Positions 26,069 through 32,927 of a stretch of 64,000 nt of DNA are shown piece by piece (within the stretch, counting starts at the first letter, position 1; each line of letters opens with the position of its first letter). Position numbers and translations under genes: made by a program. The stretch comes from Desulfofundulus kuznetsovii DSM 6115 (lineage in GTDB: Bacteria; Bacillota; Desulfotomaculia; Desulfotomaculales; Desulfovirgulaceae), in contig NC_015573.1 in NCBI RefSeq assembly GCF_000214705.1, forward strand, positions 260,501 to 324,500, in the 5' to 3' direction. The notes beneath the pieces were generated by a model. The model ran no database searches. It was not told where the DNA came from and saw only the letters and a program-made list of their open reading frames with translations.

Positions 26069-26073
26069 TTTAA
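26069..26073. repeat. Target-site duplication, right copy
   Basis: TTTAA, matching 24155-24159. Confidence 0.82.
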
Positions 26074-26950
26074 GCGGATCTTCGGGTCGGAAGAAGGGAA
26101 AGAGGCGCTGCTGAGTTTTCTCAACGCGGTACTGAAGTTACCGTCCGGCCGGGAACTGACCGGCGTGGAACTGCTGGACCGGGAGATAGACCCAAGATAC
26201 CTGCTGGACCGCGGCGCCAGGCTGGACGTCCTGGCCCGTACGAAAGAAGGCACGCTCATCAACATCGAAGTCCAGGTGACCAACCAGTACAACATTGACA
26301 AGCGGACCATGTACTACTGGGCGGGGCTGTACCACGGGCAGCTGACCAGCGGTCAGAAGTTCGCCGACCTTCGCAAAACCGTGACCATAAACATTCTGGC
26401 CTTTGACTGGTTCCGGGGTGACGGGCGGTACCACCGGGCCTTCCACGTGCGGGACGATGAGAGCGGTGAGCTGTTGTGCGACGATCTGGAGATCCACTTT
26501 CTGGAGCTGGAGAAGATAAAGACGATCAAACGCAGGCCGAAGGATGCGCTGGAGGCGTGGATGATGTACCTGAGCAACCTGGAAGGAGAAGAGATGGAGG
26601 CGATAGCCATGGAGAACCCGGGGATCAGGAAAGCGTTGACCATCGAGAAAGCCTTCTGGCAGAGCAAGAAGGAACGCAGGCTCTACGAGCTGAGGGAGAA
26701 GGCCATGCGGGATGAGATTTCCGCCCTGGCCGGCGCCAGAGCCGAGGGCGAGGCCAAGGGCAAAGTCACGATGGCCCAGGAAGCCATCTGCAAGTACCTT
26801 GACGCCAGGTTTGGGGAGGCCTCACGGGACCTGCAGGAGCGGGTCAGGCAGATCGACAGGCTGGAGGCCCTGGACAAGATCATCAACAGGATTTACACCG
26901 CCGGCTCGCTGGAAGAGGCGGGTTCCGTGATCGACATTGCCGTGAAGTAA
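26074..26950 (+). pseudogene. Rpn-family gene, 3' fragment after the insertion
   Basis: It continues the 24113 fragment in frame: ELLDREIDPRYLLDRGARLD, VLARTKEGTLINIEVQVTNQ (Asp and ExQ of the nuclease core), YYWAGLYHGQLTSGQKF and a C-terminal DUF4351-like part (AICKYLDARFGEASRDLQ) that is diverged from the identical 3' ends of the other copies. An internal ATG at 26165 could initiate a shortened product lacking the first nuclease motifs. This PDDEXK_2-like subtype differs from the Transposase_31 type at 20418. Confidence 0.85.
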
Positions 26951-26998
26951 CTGAATCATTGTTACACATTACACATCTATTGTCAAGTAATGCCACTG

Positions 26999-27376
26999 CC
27001 AATAAGTGGGGAAGTCCTACATTCTGCAGGACTTCAGCGAGAAAGAAGCAGACATCGGGTGGAAAAGATGATTACGAACCTGGAAATAACCCTTGAAGAG
27101 ATGCAGCAGCAGGCAGAAATGCGCGGGTTAATTAAAGGCAGGGCTGAAGGCGAGGCTATCGGCGAGGCGAGGGGCAAGGTTGAGAAAGCACAGGACGCCA
27201 TCTGCAAATACCTCAGGAGGAGGTTCGGCGATGCATCCGCCGGCCTGCAGCGGAAGGTCCGGGAGATGACCAGTCTGGAAGTGCTGGACGGCGTGATGGA
27301 GGAACTGTTTGCCGCCAACACCCTGGAAGAGGCGCAGGCCATCATCCGGGACGGCATGGAGAGGTTTATGCAGTGA
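26999..27376 (+). pseudogene. Internally deleted Rpn / Transposase_31 remnant
   Basis: 26999-27054 matches the VEKSYILQDFSEKEADI region of copies 1 and 2, then jumps at about 27055 to the VEKMITN region, deleting roughly 180 codons and shifting frame. The 3' part (GRAEGEAIGEARGKVEKAQ and DAICKYLRRRFGDAS to FMQ) is intact and nearly identical to the other copies. No ribosome site is seen; it is probably non-functional. Confidence 0.8.
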
Positions 27377-28050
27377 GGGAAACGACATAATGGCAGGGAG
27401 AGCTCATCCCCGCAGCCCGCATGTTATAAGGCTTGCGGGGATTTTATTAGGAATCGACCAGTGGGTGCTGCACACGATCAATGCTGCCGGGGCATGGGAT
27501 AAGCTGGCGCCAATTCAACTATTTTCGAGCCAGGCCCCAGCCGAAAGCCCCTCCGCAGGCCACCGGTAAGGCTTTACCTTGTCTCCGGGCGTTACACTTC
27601 TTCCAAGAGCCGGGCGAACTCCTCGAGGCTCTTCACCCTGACGCTTTTTTTGAGCAGGGAACGGAGCACCGCCGGGTCGTCAATGGCGGCCAGCTTCTTG
27701 CCCATACCTTTTTTGACTCGGCCGAAGCGTTCCTCCAGGACTTCCTGGATGTCCCTTTGCAGCGTCTCGATCTCTCCCTCAAGCTTTCCCGCCTTCCTGC
27801 CCTTTTCCAGGCCTTCCGCCAGGCCTTCTTTCCGGCCTCTCTCCAGGCCTTCGTTTATCCATTCCTGGACAATACTGGCTTCCTGCAGCATCTCCATTTC
27901 CCCCTTGAAAAACTCGAGCAAAAAATCGCGACTGAAGTAGCGCGCCGCCACGGTGATAGCCACCGACAGGGCATCGGCCCGGTGCTTCTCGTCGCCGATG
28001 GCCAGGACCAGTTCTCTAGTTCTGGCCAGGGCAGCTTCTTCTTTACCCTT
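27060..28050. repeat. Second copy of the 22430-23468 block
   Basis: From the Rpn 3' end through the terminator and the minus-strand Rpn 3' half, this block repeats 22430-23468 almost exactly, apart from scattered substitutions and a 48-bp (two-unit) contraction near 27802. Homology stops abruptly after CTTTACCCTT at 28050. Confidence 0.85.
27592..28050 (-). pseudogene. 5'-truncated copy of the minus-strand Rpn gene
   Basis: Encodes the C-terminal ~150 residues of the 22962-23939 protein (LVLAIGDEKHRADALSVAIT to FARLLEEV) with one rather than three GLEKGLAE-type repeats. The nuclease domain is missing because the duplication ends at 28050. Confidence 0.85.
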
Positions 28051-28073
28051 CGGAAGGAACTTTGCCGGAGGAA

Positions 28074-28175
28074 ATGATACAGCAGCCGACCCTCTATGAA
28101 GGTGCCCTGGTCAGCGCCTTCATCCGGGCGCACAAGCCCCTGTATACTCACCCCAAATGTAAAAAGTTATGGTAA
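28074..28175 (+). other. Coding-like fragment at a duplication boundary
   Basis: Right after the duplicated block, a plus-strand frame reads MIQQPTLYEGALVSAFIRAH and KPLYTHPKCKKLW before TAA 28173-28175. It looks like the 3' end of an otherwise lost protein gene rather than random sequence. The family is not recognised. Confidence 0.25.
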
Positions 28176-28222
28176 AATAATAAAGCATCAAAATCTCATC
28201 AACTGTAGCAGGGGTGTTTGTT

Positions 28223-28984
28223 TTGCGTATTGGCCGTTTTCATCACAGGGGAGAAATTTTCTACGGCATAGTTGAAGGTGACACGGTTCTACCGGTGGCC
28301 GATCCCTTTCAATCTTTGGAACCGGTATCCGGGCGGCAGTTCGCCCTGCCGGAGCTGGACCTGCTGGCTCCCTGCCTGCCCACCAAGGCGGTGTGTGTGG
28401 GGCTCAATTACCGGGACCACGCCCTGGAGCTGGGTATGGCCCTCCCGGAAGAGCCGGTCCTGTTCCTGAAGCCGTCCACCGCCGTGATCGGCCCCGGGGA
28501 ACCCATTGTTTACCCGGCCATGAGCCATCAGGTGGACTACGAGGCCGAGCTGGCGGTGGTGATCGGGAAAAAGGCGCGGCAGGTGCGGGAGGAAGAAGCG
28601 GCCGGGTACATACTGGGCTATACCTGTGCCAATGACGTTACCGCCCGGGACCTGCAGAAAAAGGACGGGCAGTGGACCCGGGCCAAGTCGTTTGATACCT
28701 TCCTGCCCCTGGGTCCCTACATCGTCACCGGCGTTGACCCGGGGGACAGGGAAGTTTCGCTCTACCTCAACGGGGAGCGAAAACAGCACTCCTCCACGTC
28801 CCAGCTGATCTTTCCGGTATACCGGCTGGTCAGCTTTATCTCCCGCATCATGACCCTTTTGCCCGGCGATGTCATCCTTACCGGCACGCCTGCGGGGGTG
28901 GGGCCGGTACAGCCGGGGGACACGGTAGAGGTGGTTGTATCCGGCATCGGCCGGCTGGCAAACGTAATAGTGCCGGGCACTTAA
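28223..28984 (+). CDS. Fumarylacetoacetate hydrolase (FAH) family protein
   Basis: About 253 residues. TTG 28223 is preferred (AGGGG 8 nt upstream); GTG 28214 is in frame but touches that site. FAH-family enzymes hydrolyse, hydrate or decarboxylate 2-keto acids with Mg2+. Visible motifs: VGLNYRDHALELG, LFLKPSTAVIGPGEPI, VDYEAELAVVIGKKAR (metal-binding ExE...D set), GYTCANDVTARDLQ, FDTFLPLGPYIV and LTGTPAGVGPVQPGD. The last residues VPGT and the stop come from the 28-bp dispersed motif, so the natural C-terminus has been replaced. The gene stands alone; substrate unknown. Confidence 0.88.
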   Translation: MRIGRFHHRGEIFYGIVEGDTVLPVADPFQSLEPVSGRQFALPELDLLAPCLPTKAVCVGLNYRDHALELGMALPEEPVLFLKPSTAVIGPGEPIVYPAMSHQVDYEAELAVVIGKKARQVREEEAAGYILGYTCANDVTARDLQKKDGQWTRAKSFDTFLPLGPYIVTGVDPGDREVSLYLNGERKQHSSTSQLIFPVYRLVSFISRIMTLLPGDVILTGTPAGVGPVQPGDTVEVVVSGIGRLANVIVPGT

Positions 28985-28997
28985 CTTATTAGCTTAT
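28970..28997 (+). repeat. 28-bp dispersed motif, copy 7 (supplies a stop codon)
   Basis: GTGCCGGGCACTTAAC then TTATTAGCTTAT. The FAH frame enters it and stops at its TAA (28982-28984). Confidence 0.85.
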
Positions 28998-29014
28998 TGA
29001 GTTTCCCCCTCCCG

Positions 29015-29036
29015 GCCCCGTGCCGGCGGGGCTTTT
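29015..29036 (+). terminator. Intrinsic terminator after the FAH gene
   Basis: GCCCCG / CGGGGC stem with loop TGCCGG, followed by TTTTAG. Confidence 0.75.
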
Positions 29037-29051
29037 AGTTTGCGCCCGGCT

Positions 29052-29564
29052 TCAATCAATCCAGAATTCCCAGGCGCAGTAATATTCTTCCGGGTGTTCA
29101 TCGGGCGGGCAGCAGATGCAGCGGGTTTTTATGCGCGGGTCGATGGCCCGGGCAAAGCCGGCATACTCCACCAGCCCGACAGTTTTGCAGGGGAAGTCGG
29201 GCAGGTTTTTTCTTTTGCGGGCGGATTGCACCCGGCAGTCATTCATGCGGAAAATGATCCGGTTTTCGTTCACATCAACGATTTCCTGGCGGTTGAGCAG
29301 GGCGTACATGCGGTAGCCCAGTGCCTTTTTCAAAGCCGGGATGCCCCCGTTTTCCGGGATGCCGTGCAACTTCATGATCCGCCTGGCTTCATTCACCGTG
29401 AATTGTTCCCAGGCTGCCGCATCGGCCCTGATTGCCGCATCCATACCATGCTCCCGCTCCACGGCCTGGAACCAAAGACCATCGTGGGCCAGCCAGCGCC
29501 TGGCAAAGTCCCCTAACACGACCAGCAATTCTTCCCTGGTAAGCTCGGAAAACTGGTTGGACAT
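29052..29564 (-). CDS. DUF6125-like cysteine-containing protein
   Basis: 170 residues. It resembles the DUF6125 / L-2-amino-thiazoline-4-carboxylic-acid-hydrolase-like group: LGDFARRWLAHDGLWFQAVE, EHGMDAAIRADAAAWEQF and, near the C-terminus, the Cys-rich RCICCPPDEHPEEYYCAWEF. These cysteines suggest metal or ligand binding. It is convergent with the FAH gene and divergent from the riboswitch operon. The function of the family is not clear to me. Confidence 0.7.
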   Translation of the reverse strand: MSNQFSELTREELLVVLGDFARRWLAHDGLWFQAVEREHGMDAAIRADAAAWEQFTVNEARRIMKLHGIPENGGIPALKKALGYRMYALLNRQEIVDVNENRIIFRMNDCRVQSARKRKNLPDFPCKTVGLVEYAGFARAIDPRIKTRCICCPPDEHPEEYYCAWEFWID

Positions 29565-29729
29565 TTTCTATCTCCCTACCTTTCCCTTCCCGGATTATTA
29601 ATAATTATTAAAATAATACCACATATTTTATAGACATTTCTATAGAATCTATAGAGCGGGATGATGCCAGGCCGCCGCCCCGGACGGTGCTTACCGGCCT
29701 CTTCAAGATATGTGTCCGGAAAAATGTTC
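29565..29729. other. AT-rich divergent intergenic region
   Basis: Upstream of the DUF6125-like gene lies TTATTAATAATTATTAAAAT and a palindromic stretch around TATAGACATTTCTATAGAAT; this is probably the promoter/operator area of that gene. No coding sequence is seen. Confidence 0.4.
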
Positions 29730-29758
29730 TTGATGCCCCGCGCCGGTTGTGATAAAAT
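29730..29758 (+). promoter_or_regulatory. Promoter of the riboswitch operon
   Basis: TTGATG (29730-29735), a 17-nt spacer and TAAAAT (29753-29758), about 25 nt upstream of the aptamer. Confidence 0.65.
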
Positions 29759-29781
29759 GGTGGCAATAACTGAATAGTCAA

Positions 29782-30026
29782 ACAGGTGCCCCGCAGGGGG
29801 AGAATAGGGAAGTCCGGACGGGTGGCATACCACCCGGAAACGGCGCGGTCCCGCCACTGTAGTCGGGGAGCTTATCCCGGTCACTGGCCCACCACTCACT
29901 GTATCCAGTGGCACGCTTGTTCAGCAGTAACATAGTAACGGTATGATCAAGCGATGTCACGGGTGAGTGCTGGCCGGGAAGGCCTGGATAAATAGCGATG
30001 ATCCGTTAGCCAGGAGACCTGCCTGT
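29782..30026 (+). ncRNA. Cobalamin riboswitch aptamer
   Basis: It holds the conserved blocks in order: CAGGTGCC, GAATAGGGAAGTCCGG, CGGTCCCGCCACTGT, GGGGAG, the CCAGTGGC segment, GGGAAGGCC, and the B12 box GCCAGGAGACCTGCCTG (30009-30025). The 5' CAGGT can pair with ACCTG of the B12 box to close the aptamer. It senses cobalamin-type cofactors and normally shuts transcription or translation when bound. A peripheral arm at about 29885-29970 is longer than usual. Confidence 0.93.
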
Positions 30027-30080
30027 TTGAGGGATGGTCGCCCTCGCGAGAAAGGGCGGCCGTGCGCGGAGGATGATGGT

Positions 30081-30124
30081 AAAGTCCTCAGCCAGGTAAA
30101 GTTTTGGCTGGGGACTTTTTATTT
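30081..30124 (+). terminator. Riboswitch-controlled terminator
   Basis: AAAGTCCTCAGCCA (30081-30094) pairs with TGGCTGGGGACTTT (30105-30118), followed by TTTATTTT. It lies between the aptamer and the first ThiC-like gene, so it is the probable expression platform: termination when cobamide is bound. Confidence 0.82.
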
Positions 30125-30148
30125 TACTTCCATGGAGGTGGATCGAAA

Positions 30149-31447
30149 ATGCCGACGCAAATGGCCAGGGCCCTGGCCGGAGAGATTACCCCCGAGATGA
30201 AAAGGGTGGCCGGGCGGGAGGGGGTGGACCCGGAGTTCGTCCGCCGGGGAGTGGCGGAAGGCACCATTGTCATTCCCCGCAACCGCAGGAGAAAGAACAT
30301 CGATCCCGTGGGCATCGGAACAGGACTTCGGGTGAAGGTAAGCGCCAGCGTGGGCCTGGCGGGGGAAGGGGACACCATCGAGGGCGAGGTGGCCAAGGTG
30401 CGTGCCGCCGTGGAGGCCGGGACGGACGCCATCATGGATTTGAGCGTGTGCGGGGATATTGACGGTGCCCGGCGGGCCGTGCTGGCGGCAACGACCACGC
30501 CCGTGGGCACCCTGCCCGTGTACCAGGCCCTGGCCGAGGCCCGGGAGAAGTACGGGGCGGCGGTAAAAATGAAGGTGGACGAAATGTTCGAGGTAATCGA
30601 GCGGCAGGCCGCCGACGGGGTGGATTTTCTGGCCCTGCACTGCGCCACCACCTGGCAGACCCTGCGGGCGGCAAAGAAACACCGCCGGGTCGATTACCTG
30701 GTCAGTCACGGGGGCAGCCACTTAATGGGCTGGATGATTTACAATCAGCAGGAGAATCCCCTATACGAGCATTTCGACCGGCTGCTGGAGATCTGCCGCC
30801 GCTACGATGTTACCTTGAGCCTGGCCGACGGGTGGCGCCCCGGCTGCCTGGCCGATTCCCTGGACGCGGCCCAGGTGCAGGAACTGGTGGTGCTGGGGGA
30901 ACTGGTGGCCCGGGCCCGGCAACAGCAGGTGCAGGTGATGGTCAAAGGGCCGGGGCACGTCCCCCTGGGGCACCTGAAGGCCACCGTGCAGCTGGAAAAG
31001 CAGCTCTGCCACGGGGCGCCCTATTTTGTCTTCGGCCCGGTGGTTACGGACATCGCTCCGGGATACGACCATATTACGGCGGCCATCGGCGGGGCCCTTG
31101 CGGCCTGGGCCGGGGCGGAATTTCTCTGTTATGTCACCGCCGCGGAGCACCTGGGACTGCCCGATGTGGAACAGGTGCGGGAAGGGGTCGTTGCCGCCCG
31201 TATTGCCGCCCATGCAGCCGACGTGGCCAGGGAGCCCCGGTCGGCGCAGTGGGACCTGGAAATGTCCCGGGCACGCAAGGCCCTGGACTGGGACAGGCAA
31301 ATCGAACTGGCCCTCGACCCCGGCCGGGCCGGTGCCCTTCGCCGGGAGCGCAGCCGCGGCTCACACCGGACATGTGCCATGTGCGGCAGGTACTGCGCCA
31401 TGCAGGTGGTAGGGGAATATCTGGGCAAAGAGCAGGGGGTGTGTTAG
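30149..31447 (+). CDS. bzaA: ThiC paralogue, anaerobic benzimidazole synthesis (BzaA-like)
   Basis: 432 residues; GGAGGTG lies 8 nt before ATG 30149. ThiC-family enzymes rearrange aminoimidazole ribotide through radical SAM chemistry; paired paralogues BzaA/BzaB make 5-hydroxybenzimidazole. Visible: PEMKRVAGREGVDPEFVRRG, VGIGTGLRVKVSASVG, DAIMDLSVCGDIDGARR, PLYEHFDRLLE, TLSLADGWRPGCLADSLDAAQ in two overlapping pieces, CYVTAAEHLGLPD and the C-terminal CAMCGRYC (CX2CX3C). The usual EGPGHVP motif is KGPGHVP here. The cobalamin riboswitch, the tandem second paralogue (3-nt gap) and downstream methylating enzymes support bza rather than thiamine synthesis. The A/B naming follows order only. Confidence 0.85.
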   Translation: MPTQMARALAGEITPEMKRVAGREGVDPEFVRRGVAEGTIVIPRNRRRKNIDPVGIGTGLRVKVSASVGLAGEGDTIEGEVAKVRAAVEAGTDAIMDLSVCGDIDGARRAVLAATTTPVGTLPVYQALAEAREKYGAAVKMKVDEMFEVIERQAADGVDFLALHCATTWQTLRAAKKHRRVDYLVSHGGSHLMGWMIYNQQENPLYEHFDRLLEICRRYDVTLSLADGWRPGCLADSLDAAQVQELVVLGELVARARQQQVQVMVKGPGHVPLGHLKATVQLEKQLCHGAPYFVFGPVVTDIAPGYDHITAAIGGALAAWAGAEFLCYVTAAEHLGLPDVEQVREGVVAARIAAHAADVAREPRSAQWDLEMSRARKALDWDRQIELALDPGRAGALRRERSRGSHRTCAMCGRYCAMQVVGEYLGKEQGVC

Positions 31448-31450
31448 GTT

Positions 31451-32725
31451 ATGACCCAGTTGTTGGCGGCCAGGAAGGGCTTTATTACGCCGGAGATGGA
31501 GGAGGTGGCCCGGCAGGAGGGAGTGGACCCGGAATTTATCCGGGCCGGGGTGGCCGCCGGTACCATCGTCATCCCGAAAAACAGGTTGCGGAAAGGAATC
31601 CGGACCTGCGCCATCGGGCGGGGCCTGCGGACCAAGGTAAATGCCCTCATTGGCACCTCCAGCGACCGGGACGACCCGGAAATGGAGGCCCGTAAAATCG
31701 AGGTGGCCATTTCCGCCGGGGCTGATGCCATTATGGATCTCTCCACCGGGGGGGACATCGACGGCATGCGCCGCGTTAGCCTGGAAAGGGCCACGGTTCC
31801 CGTGGGAAGCGTGCCCATCTACCAGGCGGGCATTGAGGCCATCGAGAAGAGGGGCGGCATTGTGGCCATGACCCCGGTGGACATGTTTGAAGCCATAGAA
31901 AAGCAGGCGGCCGCGGGCATTGATTTCATGGCCATTCACTGCGCCCTGAATTTTGAAGTGGTCGAGCGCCTCCAGAAAACCGGCCGGGTGACGGATATTG
32001 TCAGCCGGGGCGGTGCCTTCCTCACCGGCTGGATGCTGCACAACAGGAAGGAAAATCCCCTTTATGAGGAGTTCGACCGGGTGCTGGACATCCTGCGGGA
32101 GTACGACGTCACCTTGAGCCTGGGCGATGCCATCCGCCCCGGGTGCATTGCCGATTCCCTGGACGGCGCCCAGATCCAGGGCCTGCTGGTGGCCGGGGAG
32201 CTTGTGGCCCGGGCCAGGGAAAAGGGGGTGCAGGTGATGGTGGAAGGGCCGGGGCACGTGCCCATCCATCACGTGGAAACCACCATGCTTTTGCAAAAAC
32301 AGCTCTGCCACCAGGCTCCCTATTTTGTCCTGGGCACCCTGGCCATTGACGTGGCGCCGGGGTACGACCACATCACCGCGGCCATCGGCGGCGCCCTGGC
32401 CGGGGCTTCCGGGGCGGACTTCATCTGCTACGTCACGCCGGCGGAGCACCTGGGCCTGCCCACGGAAGAGGACGTGCGCGTGGGGGTGATGGCCGCCCGC
32501 ATTGCCGCCCACGCTGCCGACATTGCCAAAGGTGTAAAAGGCGCCTGGGAGTGGGATTTAAAAATGGCCCGGGCCCGGGCTTCCCTGGACCGGGAGGCCG
32601 TGGCCGGCCTGGCTATCGACCCGGCCCTGGTGCGCTGTTACCTTGAGAAAGAAAAAGGGGAACCTTGCAGCGCCTGCGGGGATGAATGCGCCCTGCGGCT
32701 GGTCTCGGAGTATTTTCAGCAGTGA
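31451..32725 (+). CDS. bzaB: ThiC paralogue, anaerobic benzimidazole synthesis (BzaB-like)
   Basis: 424 residues, starting 4 nt after the upstream stop codon. It keeps the standard ThiC motifs: AIGRGLRTKVNALIGTSS, DAIMDLSTGGDIDGMRR, DIVSRGGAFLTGWML, SLGDAIRPGCIADSLDGAQ, VEGPGHVPIHH, APGYDHITAAIGGALAG and CYVTPAEHLGLPTEEDV. The C-terminal cluster motif is CSACGDEC (CX2CX3C). It is more ThiC-like than its partner. By analogy with known bza operons the pair converts aminoimidazole ribotide to 5-hydroxybenzimidazole. A plain thiC duplication is the alternative, but the cobalamin rather than TPP riboswitch argues against it. Confidence 0.85.
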   Translation: MTQLLAARKGFITPEMEEVARQEGVDPEFIRAGVAAGTIVIPKNRLRKGIRTCAIGRGLRTKVNALIGTSSDRDDPEMEARKIEVAISAGADAIMDLSTGGDIDGMRRVSLERATVPVGSVPIYQAGIEAIEKRGGIVAMTPVDMFEAIEKQAAAGIDFMAIHCALNFEVVERLQKTGRVTDIVSRGGAFLTGWMLHNRKENPLYEEFDRVLDILREYDVTLSLGDAIRPGCIADSLDGAQIQGLLVAGELVARAREKGVQVMVEGPGHVPIHHVETTMLLQKQLCHQAPYFVLGTLAIDVAPGYDHITAAIGGALAGASGADFICYVTPAEHLGLPTEEDVRVGVMAARIAAHAADIAKGVKGAWEWDLKMARARASLDREAVAGLAIDPALVRCYLEKEKGEPCSACGDECALRLVSEYFQQ

Positions 32726-32825
32726 CCCGCCCGGTTATTCAAAAAACCGTTGCAGAACCAAAGAGGTACGGGCAGCGGTCCTCAACGGGGCGGCGGGGGA
32801 CGACCGCAGGTTCCGGCGGTTATTT

Positions 32826-32927
32826 GAGGTGACAGGTACTTGTATACCGGTGAAGTTAAGAACCCTGCTGGCTGCTGCGGCTGCTGCCGGTTCTACCGGA
32901 GGTGCCAGGCGGATGTATACCGGTGAA
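32826..32927 (+). repeat. 29-bp imperfect direct repeat around the bzaC start
   Basis: 32826-32854 and 32899-32927 match at 24 of 29 positions by eye. Both run from GAGGTG, through a CAGG block, to TGTATACCGGTGAA. The second copy contains the ribosome site and ATG of the methyltransferase; the first has TTG in place of ATG and is out of frame. It appears to be a duplicated translation-start region in the 187-bp bzaB-bzaC gap. Confidence 0.7.

Noticed and set aside
31361-32512. Long minus-strand frame opposite the second ThiC paralogue
   Set aside because: It is antisense to highly conserved ThiC motifs and His/Gly-rich in the way expected for a shadow frame.
30149-32725. Thiamine (thiC) operon
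   Set aside because: The leader is a cobalamin, not a TPP, riboswitch; two paralogues are followed by methylating enzymes and no other thi gene is present.
32643-32912. Upstream extension of the bzaC methyltransferase
   Set aside because: It would overlap bzaB in another frame; ATG 32913 has GGAGGTG at good spacing and matches the family N-terminus.
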